A stretch of DNA of 64,000 bases from Dryomyza anilis (taxonomy: Eukaryota > Arthropoda > Insecta > Diptera > Dryomyzidae). Positions 38,916 to 51,745 of the stretch are shown here, one piece after another. The DNA lies in the NCBI GenBank assembly GCA_951804985.1, contig OX638135.1:69899303-69963302 (forward strand), given 5' to 3'. Position 1 is the stretch's first letter; each line of letters begins with the position of its first letter. The notes below the pieces were generated by a model that was not told the DNA's origin, made no database searches, and saw nothing but the letters and a program-made list of their open reading frames with translations. Both the position numbers and the translations under genes were made by a program.

Positions 38916-39974
38916 AGACTTTCGGCTTTCGGCTTTGTCACTGTGGCACGTCTTGTTGCCGGATCACGTATACCGTCAACGAAGGCTTCGATCTTGCACT
39001 TTTCTATGAAATCACTCGTTGAATCTGCATACGACAAATGCGCAAGCCTCTCGACGTCCGCTGCATACGCCTGCAATGTTTCACCATTTTACTGCATTCG
39101 GCACTTTAGTTCCATTCTGTAGATTTGCTTCATGTGATCACTGCCGCATTTTCGTTGCAGTGTAGATATAACCGCTGTGTAACTGTTTCTATCGCTTTCT
39201 GGAACTGTCTGCAATACTTCGGCTGCGCCTCCTTTAAACGCCACGATAAGTGCGGCTACGCTGTCCTCATTATTCCATCGATTACTTACAGCCGTGGTCT
39301 CAAATTGCAGCTTGAAAATGTTGAACGCTGTGGTTCCATCGTAAATCGGCGATTTTAGCCTCGTACCAGTAACAACATGCTGTGTAGGTCCACTTATCTG
39401 TAGTAAACTGACATCGTCTTGTATTTTCTGTAGCTTTTTGACGAAACCATTTTCCAACTTTTTCCAATTTGTCATCAATGTCCACTACAATGTCAGTTAC
39501 TAGTGCCTCAAGTTCGTTTACTTTGCCATGGAATGTATTAGAAACTTCCAAAAGCTGCTTAGAATGTTCCTGCATCTGTTGCTCAATTTTTACTTGATGT
39601 TGATTTGAATTCTCTAGAAGTTTCTGTTCCATTTTGTTGGAATTTTCTTGTAGTTCTTTATTAAGTTGATTTGAATTTTCTAGAAGTTTCTGTTCCATTT
39701 TGTTGACATTTTCTTGAAACTGTTGTTGAATTGCTCCGAGCAACTGGCTCATATCAAAGCTTTGGGACTGTACTTTTTGCTCCGTGTCGATACTCTTCGA
39801 TGACGCTGTTGCAGCTTCCACTTCAAACCCGTGTTCTGCGATGTCAATGCCTTGGTTCTCTAATTCTTCCATTAGACGCTTTTGTCGTTCTACTTTCGTA
39901 CCTACAGTTGGAAGATTATTAATCGCCAGCTCCTTCTTTAGCTGGTCGACTTTAAGTTGTTCGAATTTAACCAT
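38916..39974 (-). pseudogene. SAP-Gag gypsy family, copy 2: Gag
   Basis: Minus strand from 39974: the SAP-like start, Gln/Asn-rich repeats (ENSNQLNKELQENSNKMEQK), then a Gag capsid-like part (KSPIYDGTTAFNIFKLQFET, RWNNEDSVAALIVAFKGGAA). A frame change near 39470 splits it into two ORFs, and a stop after KCRMQ at 39089 is shared with copy 3. It is cut at 38916 by the fold-back fragment. No pol follows. Gag would package the element's RNA; this copy cannot. Confidence 0.8.
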
Positions 39975-40130
39975 TTTGTATCACAATCCCACTTCTGACA
40001 CCAATGTTACGAAAATTCAGTCTACGGAAAACTGTTCTACGAGTTCGTATCGCTGGATTGTGTACAAAATAAAAAGGCATTTATATTTGGTTTTAACTAG
40101 TATTATTTCAACTAGTATTAATTAACTTTA

Positions 40131-40430
40131 GTCGCGGTAGCTCAGTGGTTAGTGCGTTGGACTGCGAGCCGAAAGGTCCCCGGTTCAAGACTGGACTGGG
40201 GCTAACAACATCTTTTCATAGAAACATTTTCTATACCGCGCTACCTCTCGTCAGTAAATGGCAAACCTACAAGAGTAAAACCATTGCCTATGAAAAAGCT
40301 CTCACCCGCCGTTCGGATTCGGCAAGGTCCCACCACTTTGTGTACAAATATAACACGCACAGCTCAAAATGGTGAGAGAGCTCGGCCGAAGTTCTATACA
40401 GGACTGTAGCGCCAAACTATTATTATTATT
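40131..40430 (+). mobile_element. tRNA-derived SINE, copy 2, with target duplication
   Basis: Same family as 34153-34457. The 15-bp sequence tattaattaacttta lies directly before the head and again after the (ATT)n tail, a clear target-site duplication inside the LTR. Confidence 0.9.
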
Positions 40431-40614
40431 AATTAACTTTATTAATTTAAATAACAACTTAAAGAATAATCACTTATATCAACTGCTGAATTACTATAAT
40501 TTATCTTTACAATGTTCACTCACGAGCCGCACTTGTTCACTATTAAATCACAACTGAAGTGCTGTACCTTATATACTGCATGCATCAGTTTGACACGTTT
40601 CGACAAGCTTCGAC

Positions 40615-40721
40615 GTGTTTCGAGAACCTTCTACTCGTTTCGTGAATGACGCATGCTATTGGCATCTCATTCGAAGCAAGGATTCAGTCCGTAAAATATT
40701 TGCACCCCAAAGCGGACCACC

Positions 40722-40809
<88 letters not shown>

Positions 40810-40855
40810 GGTGGTCCGCTTTGGGGTGCAAATATTTTACGGACTGAATCCTTGC
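40615..40855. repeat. (TA)n between two inverted composite-unit ends
   Basis: 40688-40722 (ccgtaaaatatttgcacccc...ccaccctg) is the reverse complement of 40807-40850, with pure (TA)n at about 40723-40806 between. Two element ends therefore face each other across one TA tract. Confidence 0.85.
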
Positions 40856-41054
40856 TTCATTTCATGAAAAAAATTGCTCTAGAGTTAGCATCTATTTAGA
40901 ACACCCAATGATACACAGGGTGTTTTCAAAATTGACTTTACAAAAATGTATACACCCGTATACTTATTTATATTTATAGTCAAGAAAAAAACTATTACAT
41001 TCATTTCAAAGATAATCGTTCATAGTTTATAGTAAAATTTTAATATTGGAATTT

Positions 41055-41509
41055 TATGTGGTTAGATCACATGGGAAATTTTAAATTTGGTGTTATTATG
41101 ATAGTTAGGATTCACTTAAGCTCGTATAAAGTAAAATTCATTCGTAGATGTAAATTTTATGAGGTATTTGAACATAAGTGGTCGGTTCGCAGGTCACTAA
41201 GATCCGATCATGCCAATTTTCATGTTGGTACAGCGTAGATATATAAATAATCTAAATTAGAAGTTTCATTGATCTAGCTCTTCAAATTTTGTAATATTTT
41301 TTTTTGTAATCGTGATTTCAACAGACAGACGGAGGGACAGACGGACAGACGGACAGACAGACAGACGGACATCGCTAAATCGACTCAGGAGGTTAAGCTG
41401 ATCAAGAATATATATACTTTTCCTTACCGGGGATGCTTCCTTCTGGGTGTTACAAACGGCGTACCAAACTGAATATACCCTTTCACTCTTAGTGTAGGGT
41501 ATAAAAACA
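41055..41509 (-). mobile_element. mini-me-like element, copy F, internally deleted
   Basis: The tail 'cacatgggaaattttaaatt' jumps at 41113 to 'cttaagctcgtataaag', so the hairpin and 3' middle are lost. The GTCY-complement tract is at 41321-41370, and the end is cttagtgtagggtata. Confidence 0.7.
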
Positions 41510-41749
41510 GTATTTTGTTTTTAAAGAATTCTAATTTATGTATTTATTTTACAAAATTTTCATTTAGAATAGTATAGTTGTTTAAAGTTTTCTACGTTAG
41601 CCTGAATACAAGCAAAAGCTTGTTTTAAAATACGACTTTGTTCGTAAGAATACGAATACGACTTTGTTCGCAAGTCATGTCTTATTTTATATGCTAATGT
41701 TATAAATTTGGACCATATTGATCCGAAGCGCCAACGTGTTGGTGTCGCT

Positions 41750-42222
41750 CTAAGCCGACTATAAATACCCTACACATATATGTGCTTACCGTTCAAAGTT
41801 GTATATAGGTCACCAGGGAATACGAATCCTGAAAATAACTACAAACTTTCAATCGCTGAAAAATTTCCATTTGATACCCATATTTACAAATGGATAGGTG
41901 TACCGAATTTCGATTTTGTTTTTTTGGGACAACAAGTCATTTCGAGGGAAAACATTATTTTCATGTATTTGTGCATGAAGTCAATATATATTTGACCAAA
42001 AAAGATTACCTAAGCACGTATACAGTAAAATTGACCTGTATAAGTAAATTTTATTTGATGTATTTGAATATAAATGGCCAGATCACAGTTCACAATGGAC
42101 CGATCTAGCCATACAGCGTAGGTGAATAAGTAATCTAAATTATAAGTTTCACCCATATAACTCTTCTACTTTTTAAGTAGTTAAGTAGGGATTTCAACAG
42201 ACAAACAGAAGGACAGACGGGC

Positions 42223-42262
<40 letters not shown>

Positions 42263-42398
42263 GGACAGACAGACGGACAGACAGACGGACAGACGGACAT
42301 CGATAAATCAACTCAGGAGGTCATGCTGATCAAGAATATATATACTTTTCCATACCGGAGATGCTTTTTTCAGGGTATTACAAACGGCGTACGAAACC
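41750..42398 (-). mobile_element. mini-me-like element, copy G, with expanded GTCY tract
   Basis: It starts at the half hairpin ctaagccgactataaata and contains 'caaatggataggtgtaccga'. Its CAGA/CGGA tract of about 90 bp (42206-42298) is the longest in the window. It ends at the 'acaaacggcgtacga' boundary. Confidence 0.75.
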
Positions 42399-42591
42399 AA
42401 TATGCAAAATTTTCCTATAAACTATGATCGATTATCCTTAAAATGAATGCAATATTTTTGCTCTGGGCTATACATTGTAAAAGTTATAATTAAGCTACGG
42501 TTGTATAAATTTGGGTAAAGTAAATTTTGGAAACACCCTGTATATCATTGGGTGTTTTAAATAGACCCTAACTCCAGAACGATCACCCTTA

Positions 42592-43003
<412 letters not shown>

Positions 43004-43225
43004 TTAAGAAAATGCCAACAATATGGAAAAAAAACTTCTAGAAAATTCAAATCAACTTAATAAAGAACTACAAGAAAATTCCAACAAAATGGAACAGAAA
43101 CTTCTAGAGAATTCAAACCAACATCAAGTAAAAATTGAGCAACAGATGCAGGAACATTCTAAGCAGCTTCTGGATGTTTCTAATACACTCCATGGCAAAG
43201 TAAACGAACTTGAGGCACTTGTTGA
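43004..43225 (+). pseudogene. Detached Gag fragment of the SAP-Gag gypsy family
   Basis: It encodes ENSNQLNKELQENSNKMEQK and HQVKIEQQMQEHSKQLLDVS, the helical middle of Gag, ending at EALVEYL where fold-back arm sequence begins. It could be the continuation of copy 1 (35504-35795), displaced by the intervening insertions. Confidence 0.75.
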
Positions 43226-44447
43226 ATATCTCCCAAAGTTTAAGGAGTAAATTCACATCATTTTGGGTTTCCAAAACTGTTGTTTAAATTTTGAACATCG
43301 ACTTATGAATACAGGAACTAATTAACAAAATCCGCTAATCAGTTTGTATCCGCTACACCCATTAATTGTTTTTTTGATATTCAATGTATCTAATAAATAT
43401 AATTTATTAGCGGGCCTAGGTAAAATGTAGCGGTACAGATCATTTACATTCAAAAATTCATATAAAACGCCCGTTTTCAGAGATTGAGTTATTTATAACT
43501 TTAGTATTGGGAGTATGATTTCCAAAATTTTAAATATAGTCGAAAGAAAACGTCGTAAACTTTTCACAAAAAAATATAAAACACATAATCGGCAAAGGTA
43601 TACCGTAGTTTTATATTATATTATATAGTTGAAAATTACATTTGTTCATACATTTCTAATTTAAATATATGTACCCAACAGATCAAATATATAATTGTAC
43701 GATAGTGAAATGTTTTATTTATTACCGATTTAATAAAATATATGTTATTACATTTGGTTAGGAAACACCCACATTAGAGTCGATTATTAAATATTTATTA
43801 ATTCAATAATACTTTATTCAAGAAACAAGAAAAAATATTCGTATGGAGATATTCCAAACTTCAAATTAATATAAATCGTGTATGCTGATTTTGACTGCAT
43901 ACTCAGTTTTTTCCTATTACGTAACATATTTATGGAAATTTCTTATTTTAACTACTAAATTCTAACTACACTCAGAAAAAAAGTATCAAAAAATATATAT
44001 AAATTTAAAAAAAAATTAAATGGATTTAATGTTGTTTTTTTTTAACAGATTCATACAGATTTTCAACAGATACAATAATCATAATACATAATTCTAACTA
44101 AATTAATCACACCAATGTTCAAAATATCCCTACTTCAAAAATTCCTATATAATCCTAACTATCAAAATAACACCAAATTTAAAATTTCCCATGTGATCTA
44201 ACCACATAAAATTCCAATATTAAAATTTTACTATAAACTATGAACGATTATCTTTGAAATGAATGTAATAGTTTTTTTCTGGACTATAAATAAGTATACG
44301 GGTGTATACATTTTTGTACAGTCAATTTTGAAAACACCCTGTGTATCATTGGGTGTTCTAAATAGATGCTAACTCTAGAACAATTTTTTTCATGAAAGGA
44401 AGCAAGGAATCAGTCCGTAAAATATTTGCACCCCAAAGCGGACCACC

Positions 44448-44450
<3 letters not shown>
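43226..44450. repeat. Fold-back arm, repeat R and composite-unit end, partner of 38146-38915
   Basis: 43226-43765 is a diverged copy of the fold-back right arm (29060-29643), 43766-44060 is repeat R, and 44060-44450 is the mini-me tail plus composite-unit terminus ending gcggaccaccctg against (TA)n. 43660-44440 is the inverted partner of 38146-38915. Confidence 0.75.
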
Positions 44451-44542
<92 letters not shown>

Positions 44543-44593
44543 GTTACGAAAAGATGTAATTTGCCCCATAGTGCAAGCAATCCACAATAATTA

Positions 44594-44644
<51 letters not shown>

Positions 44645-44645
44645 A

Positions 44646-44739
<94 letters not shown>

Positions 44740-44740
44740 C

Positions 44741-44797
<57 letters not shown>

Positions 44798-44882
44798 GAT
44801 ATATATATATATACATAATTTTTTTCATGAAATGAAGCAAGGAATCAGTCCGTAAAATATTTGCACCCCAAAGCGGACCACC

Positions 44883-44920
<38 letters not shown>
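44451..44920. repeat. (TA)n and (CTAT)n tracts with a duplicated LTR-start segment
   Basis: A segment consisting of the composite-unit tip, (TA)n, the first ~50 bp of the gypsy LTR (44541-44590) and (CTAT)n (44594-44643) recurs at 44816-44995. This is an approximate 380-bp tandem duplication. Most of the rest is (TA)n. Confidence 0.75.
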
Positions 44921-44921
<1 letters not shown>

Positions 44922-44992
44922 GTTACGAAAAGATGTAATTTGCCCCATAGTGCAAGCAATCCACAATAATTATATCTATCTATCTATCTATA

Positions 44993-45101
<109 letters not shown>

Positions 45102-45392
45102 GGTGGTCCGCTTTGGGGTGCAAACATTTTACGGACTGAATCCTAGCTTCGAATGAGATGCCAATAGCATGCGTCATTCACGAAACGAGTAGAAGGTTCT
45201 CGAAACACGTCGAAGCTTGTCGAAACGTGTCAAACTGATGCATGCAGTATATAAGGTACAGCACTTCAGTTGTGATTTAATAGTGAACAAGTGCGGCTCG
45301 TGAGTGAACATTGCAAAGATAAATTATAGTAATTCAGCAGTTGATATAAGTGATTATTCTTTAAGTTGTTATTTAAATTAATAAAGTTAATT

Positions 45393-45679
45393 AATAATAA
45401 TAATAATAGTTTGGCGCTACAGTCCTGTATAGAACTTCGGCCGAGCTCTCTCACCATTTTGAGCTGTGCGTGTTATATTTGTACTCAAAGTGGTGGGACC
45501 TTGCCGAATCCGAACGGCGGGTGAGAGCTTTTTCATAGGCAATGGTTTTACTCTTGTAGGTTTGCCATTTACTGACGAGAGGTAGCGAATGAAAAGATGT
45601 TGTTAGCCCCAGTCCAGTCTTGAACCGGGGACCTTTCGGCTCGCAGTCCAACGCACTAACCACTGAGCTACCGCGGCTA
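45393..45679 (-). mobile_element. tRNA-derived SINE, copy 3
   Basis: Inverted orientation: the tail (taa)n precedes tagtttggcgctacagtcct, and the head ends ctgagctaccgcggc. 'aaagttaattaata' flanks both sides. A short deletion in the body (gcgaatgaaaagatg at ~45585) distinguishes it from copy 2. It occupies the same LTR site as copy 2. Confidence 0.9.
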
Positions 45680-45833
45680 AAGTTAATTAATACTAGTTGA
45701 AATAATACTAGTTAAAACCAAATATAAGTGCCTTTTTATTTTGTATACAATCCAGCGATACGAACTCGTAGAACAGTTTTCCGTAGACTGAATTTTCGTA
45801 ACATTGGTGTCAGAAGTGGGATTCTGATACAAA

Positions 45834-48166
45834 ATGGTTAAATTCGAACAACTTAAAGTCGACCAGCTAAAGAAGGAGCTGGCGATTAATAATCTTCCAA
45901 CTGTAGGTACGAAAGTAGAACGACAAAAGCGTCTAATGGAAGAATTAGAGAACCAAGGCATTGATCGCAGAACACGAGTTTGAAGTGGAAGCTGCAACAG
46001 CGTCATCGAAGAGTATCGACACGGAGCAAAAAGTACAGTCCCAAAGCTTTGATATGAGCCAGTTGCTCGGAGCAATTCAACAACAGTTTCAAGAAAATGT
46101 CAACAAAATGAAACAGAAACTTCTAGAAAATTCAAATCAACTTAATAAAGAACTACAAGAAAATTCCAACCAAATGGAACAGAAACTTCTAGAGAATTCA
46201 AACCAACATCAAGTAAAAATTGAGCAACAGATGCAGGAACATTCTAAGCGGCTTCTGGAAGTTTCTAATACATTCCATGGCAAAGTAAACGAACTTGAGG
46301 CACTTGTAAATGACATTGTAGTGGACATTGATGACAAATTTGAAAAGTTGGAAAATGGTTTCGACAAAAAGCTACAGAAAATACAAGACGATGTCAGTTT
46401 ACTACAGATAAGTGGACCTACACAGCATGTTGTTACTGGTACGATGCTAAAATCGCCGATTTACGATGGAACCACAGCGTTCAACATTTTCAAGCTGCAA
46501 TTTGAGACCACGGCTGTAAGTAATCGATGGAATAATGAGGACAGCGTAGCCGCACTTATCGTGGCGCTTAAAGGAGGCGCAGCCGAAGTATTGCAGACAG
46601 TTCCAGAAAGCGATAGAAACAGTTACACAGCGGTTATGTCTACACTGCAACGAAAATACGGCAGTGATCACATGAAGCAAATCTACAGAATGGAACTAAA
46701 GTGCCGAATGCAATAAAATGGTGAAACATTGCAGGCGTATGCTGCGGACGTCGAGAGGCTTGCGCATTTGTCGTATGCAGATTCAACGAGTGATTTCATA
46801 AAAAAGTGCAAGATCGAAGCCATCGTTGACGGTATACGTGATCCGGCAACAAGACGTGCCACAGTGACAATGCCGAAAGTGACATTTACGGAAACTGTAA
46901 CCACAGCGCTAACACAGGAGACAGCAACTACGTTGTGCCGCCCAGCGCCAAAGGTCCATAAACTAGATGTGGAGAATGAAGACCTACTTCAGGTAATTTG
47001 CCAAGCGTTAAAAAGTGGAGCTAAACCAGATTACACTGCTGCCAACCGAGACACCCAATCAGAGGAAAAATTACCAAGGAAATCACTATTGGTACTACGA
47101 CAGTAAAGCATGATTTTATAGTGGCGGAAATAGTAGACGAAATAATACTTGGCATGGAACGGTTTCACACTAGATCTAACAAGAAAAATTTTGAGTTATG
47201 CCAACACAGAGATCCAACTAAACATTGATTGTGACCAGAGCCCGAAAATTAAACAAGTTATCGCTCATAAAAATTGAAAAATACCACCTAATTCAGAAGC
47301 AATTGTTTTGGCGAAATTAAATGGAGATTGTGGGATAAGCAAGTTGTGGGTTATAAAAGCGAATGATGAGCAAATGAGCAGAAGTAATATTGTTGTCGGA
47401 AGAACATTAGTAGAAGCGACAAAAGACAAAGTTGTTCAAGCTGCAATTTGAGACCACGGCTGTAAGTAATCGATGGAATAATGAGGACAGCGTAGCCGCA
47501 CTTATCGTGGCGCTTAAAGGAGGCGCAGCCGAAGTATTGCAGACAGTTCCAGAAAGCGATAGAAACAGTTACACAGCGGTTATGTCTACACTGCAACGAA
47601 AATACGGCAGTGATCACATGAAGCAAATCTACAGAATGGAACTAAAGTGCCGAATGCAATAAAATGGTGAAACATTGCAGGCGTATGCTGCGGACGTCGA
47701 GAGGCTTGCGCATTTGTCGTATGCAGATTCAACGAGTGATTTCATAAAAAAGTGCAAGATCGAAGCCATCGTTGACGGTATACGTGATCCGGCAACAAGA
47801 CGTGCCACAGTGACAATGCCGAAAGTGACATTTACGGAAACTGTAACCACAGCGCTAACACAGGAGACAGCAACTACGTTGTGCCGCCCAGCGCCAAAGG
47901 TCCATAAACTAGATGTGGAGAATGAAGACCTACTTCAGGTAATTTGCCAAGCGTTAAAAAGTGGAGCTAAACCAGATTACACTGCTGCCAACCGAGACAC
48001 CCAATTTAAAGGTAAATGCTACAACTGTGATACATATGGGCATATGGCACGTGATTGTCGTAAAAAACGCAAGCGCTCAATGAATCCATTTGCAAATGAA
48101 CCCCGACATGAAGAAACCCAGGATCATGTCCAAAATAACGTAAATTTTAATCAATCTTTAAACTGA
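45834..48166 (+). pseudogene. Gag of copy 3: SAP-like start, helical region, zinc knuckle; frameshifted and tandemly duplicated
   Basis: SAP-like residues occupy the first ~40 codons. A 2-nt deletion near 45964 shifts the frame, which resumes AEHEFEVEAATASSK. Gln-rich helices and a capsid-like part follow (TAFNIFKLQFET...), with a stop after KCRMQ at 46714. The next frame has LQAYAADVERLAHLSYAD and VDGIRDPATRRAT. Segment 46490-47057 is repeated at 47437-48003, and 47060-47434 is a copy of 48411-48785. The first pass therefore skips the zinc knuckle and protease. The second pass continues into CYNCDTYGHMARDC (~48016), a perfect CX2CX4HX4C RNA-binding knuckle. Confidence 0.85.
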
Positions 48167-50998
48167 AACGAGTCAGTTCTGCGGGGCACGATCTGACTCC
48201 CATAACCGATTGCCCCAGAATCTCCAATTCACAAATTGCTCGAAAGTCGAATAGTCTAACTGTCAAGGGGCTAATTGATTGTGTAGCGTATATGGTAACG
48301 TTGGATACAGGAGCTTCACACTCAATTATAAGAAGTAACCTTGTTAGGGACGAAATAGAGCCGCTTATCGGAATAAGATTGCAAACAGCGACATGTGAAG
48401 AGGCTCCCATCAGAGGAAAAATTACCAAGGAAATCACTATTGGTACTACGACAGTAAAGCATGATTTTATAGTGGCGGAAATAGTAGACGAAATAATACT
48501 TGGCATGGAACGGTTTCACACTAGATCTAACAAGAAAAATTTTGAGTTATGCCAACACAGAGATCCAACTAAACATTGATTGTGACCAGAGCCCGAAAAT
48601 TAAACAAGTTATCGCTCATAAAAATTGAAAAATACCACCTAATTCAGAAGCAATTGTTTTGGCGAAATTAAATGGAGATTGTGGGATCAGCAAGTTGTGG
48701 GTTATAAAAGCGAATGATGAGCAAATGAGCAGAAGTAATATTGTTGTCGGAAGAACATTAGTAGAAGCGACAAAAGACAAAGTTGTTCCAATAAGAGTTC
48801 TCAACATGGAAAACTCGTCCAAATTAATTAAAAAGAGAACAGTGATAGGCCAGTGTCAAGAGGCATCAGCGATTATAAATTGTGAGTCAAATCCATCAAG
48901 GGACTACGGCACATCGCAAATAAACAAACAATCTACTCACAGGTTTATAAATGAGTGAACGAAGGATTTGGCTGCCAAAGAAAAGAGTCAAGTGCAAAAG
49001 TTAATTGATAAATATCGGTGTATATTTGCTGAAAAGGGCCAAAAGGATGGCAGAACTGCCATTGTAAAACATCGAATAGACACTGGTGATTCTAACCCAA
49101 TTCGTCAAGCACCAAGAAGAGTACCACTTGCGAAAAGAGACGAATCATCACATTTGGTTGAAGAAATGCACACAAATGGCGTGGTGGAACCATCTGAGAG
49201 TCCATGGAGTTCACCAGTAGTATTGGTGAAAAAGAAGGACGGTAGTACTCGGTTCTGCGTTGATTACCGAAAACTTAATGATGTCACCAAGAAAGATAGT
49301 TATCCACTGCCCAGAATCGATGACACCTTGGATACACTATCTAATGCTAAGTGGTTTTCAACGTTGGACATACAAAGCGGTTACTGGCAGGTGGGAAATT
49401 TGTACTTGATACGGATAGCGAAATTACTGTGTCACCAGGAGGGAACTTCTTGCTGTAATTGAAAGTGTGAAAAATTTCCATAAGTATCTGTACGGACAAC
49501 AGTTTCACTTGAAAACCGATCACGCAGCACTACGATGGTTACTTCAGTTCAAAGATCCGGAAGGCCAAATTGCGCGTTGGATAGAACGATTACAGAGCTA
49601 CGATTTCTCAATCGAACATCGTAAAGGAGGAAATCATGGAAATGCAGATGCTCTGTCACGACGCCCATGTAAACTAGAATGCAGACATTGTTCAAGAGCG
49701 GAAGGAAAAGAAAACTTAATTGATTTTCGTTTGCTTAATGTTTTAACCGATGAAAAATGGACTCCGGACCTAATTCAAATTTATCAAAAGAGTGATCCCG
49801 ATCTCAGAAAAATCATGATGTTCAAGGAACAGCAAAGAAAACCATCATGGGAAGATATAGCTGCCGACAGTCCAATAACTAAAGCTTACTGGGCACAGTG
49901 GCAGAGCTTAAAGCTGCAAAATGGTTGTTTATATCGCGCCTGGGAAAGCGAAGATGGCAGATCCGCTCGAAATTTGATTGTTGTTTCCAAGTCAAAAGTA
50001 AAAGAGATATTAGCGGAATACCATGGTGGATCTAGTGGAGGTCATTTAGGTATAAATAAAACGGTCGAAAAAGTAAAGAAACGTTTTTATTGGGTTGGAT
50101 GCCAAGAGTCAGTCGCCGATTGGATTCGCAGTTGTCCACAATGTGTACCAGCAAAAAGACCAACAGTCAGAAGTCGCGGCAGAATGCATCAGTACAACGT
50201 GGGAGCACCATTCGAGCGTATTGCAATGCATGTAGCCGGACCGTTTCCAATCAGTGACGCGGGTAATAAGTAAGTCCTTGTCGTCATTGACTACTTCAGC
50301 AAGTGGCCTGAAGTGTTTCCTATGCCGAATCAAGAAGCCACAACAGTTGCGGATGCATTAGTTAACAACTGGGTAAGCCGTTTTGGAGTACCGTTGGAAT
50401 TGCATTCAGATCAAGGAAGAAATTTTGAGTCTGCAGTTTTTAAGGAAGTATGCAATGTCCTCAACATACACAAAACACGAACAACGCCTTTGCACCCGCA
50501 ATCAGACGGCATGCTGGAGAGATTCAATCGGACTTTGGAAGAGTATCTCAGAAAAGTGGTTGATAAAAATCAAAAAGATTGGGATACACACTTATCCCTA
50601 TTTCTCATGGCTTATCGAACGGCGGTTCATGATACCGCTTCACCATCAAAATTGTTTTTGAAACAGACTTAAGATTACCTGCGGATTTAAAGTTTGGTGC
50701 GACTCCTTCAGCTGGAATTCCTATACACAATTATGTTTCCTGAAAAAGTGAAGAAATGAACGAAGTGCATCAATTTATAAGACAGCGTACACAATTTGCT
50801 AGCGATAAGATGAAGGCCATATACGACTTGCGCACAAATTCAGAGAGATTTACGGAAGGAGAGCTTGTTTTGCTATATAACCCGCAAAGGAAGAAAGGCT
50901 TATCCCCTAAGCTACAAACACACTGGGAAGGACCATATAAGATAATTAAAAGAATTAATGATGTAGTGTATCGGATTCAGAATACTGCGGGCGTTTGA
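48167..50998 (+). pseudogene. Pol of copy 3: protease, RT, RNase H, integrase, with key residues lost
   Basis: Protease: VTLDTGASHSIIRS (~48292, DTGA active site) and [38 protein letters not shown] and [13 protein letters not shown], stopping at about 49392. The palm with the YXDD box is absent and the frame joins a shortened RNase H (NYCVTRREL..., YLYGQQFHLKTDHAALRWLL). Integrase: HHCC zinc finger (HLGINKTVEKVKKRF, SCPQC), then IAMHVAGPFP where the first catalytic Asp is His. A stop replaces a residue at ~50272. VLVVIDYFSKW and HSDQGRNFES (second Asp) follow, then SDGMLERFNRTLEE (Glu present). The GPY/F domain lies at 50756-50998 (HWEGPYKIIKRIND). Several independent lesions make it inactive. 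Confidence 0.9.
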
Positions 50999-51070
50999 CG
51001 AAAATGAAGCCGTATAGAGAGAGAGAGGATTAACATCTGGTCGGGACGAACAGATTTAGGTGGAGGACAG

Positions 51071-51558
51071 TGTTACGAAAAGATGTAATTTGCCCCATAG
51101 TGCAAGCAATCAACAATAATTAATGAGACGCAAGACAATTCAGCGCACTAAGCATGTGTTAGAAAGAGACGGAAGATCATTCAGCGCACTGAGGCAGTGT
51201 GCGAGAAAGAGATGGAAGATCAGCGCATTAAAACACATGAGTGCGAATGAGATGCCAATAGCATGCGTCATTCACGAAACGAGTAGAAGGTTCTCGAAAC
51301 ACGTCGAAGCTTGTCGAAACGTGTCAAACTGATGCATGCAGTATATAAGGGAGCCGCATCTGAGGTACAGCACTTCAGTTGTGATTTAATAGTGAACTAG
51401 TGCGGCTCGTGAGTGAACATTGTAAAGATAAATTGTAGTAATTCAGCAATTGATATAAGTGATTATTCTTTAATTTGTTATTAAAATTAATAAAGTTAAT
51501 TAATACTAGTTGAATAATACTCGTAGTACAGTTTTACGTAGACTGAATTTTCGTAACA
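51071..51558 (+). mobile_element. 3' LTR of gypsy copy 3
   Basis: 488 bp, from tgttacgaaaa to ttttcgtaaca, a perfect 11-bp terminal inverted repeat. It contains the repeated module agcgcacta/agcgcactgaggc (51140-51230), a TATA box gcagtatataaggg (~51339) and a poly-A signal aataaa (~51488), so U3, R and U5 can be placed. It has neither the SINE nor the composite-unit insertion and so represents the ancestral LTR. Confidence 0.9.
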
Positions 51559-51560
51559 AA

Positions 51561-51649
<89 letters not shown>

Positions 51650-51745
51650 ATAGTTTGGCACTACAGTCCAATAAGAACTTAGGCCGAGCTCTCGCACCAT
51701 TTCCAGCTGTGCGTGTAATATTTGTACTCAAAGTGGTGGGACCAG
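51559..51745 (-). mobile_element. A-run, (TA)n and a truncated SINE, copy 4
   Basis: About 20 A residues (51559-51578) and (TA)n (51579-51645) precede tagtttggcactacagtcca, the SINE tail region in inverted orientation, running to 'caaagtggtgggacc' at 51743. The tRNA head is missing. The SINE is followed abruptly by 'agtgttgccggaac', possibly another element's end. Confidence 0.75.

Larger units (their letters stand above)
40807..42591. mobile_element. TA-bounded composite unit 2 carrying two mini-me copies
   Basis: Same structure as unit 1. The left end is cagggtggtccgctttgggg and the inverted right end gatcacccttac lies against (TA)n. Both hold the palindrome-like aacaccc..atcattgggtgtt. 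The two internal mini-me pieces (41055-41509 and 41750-42398, minus) and the spacer with 'acgttagcctgaatacaagc' match unit 1. Copy G has an expanded CAGA/CGGA tract (about 42206-42298). Unit 2 sits within the LTR of gypsy copy 2. Confidence 0.65.
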
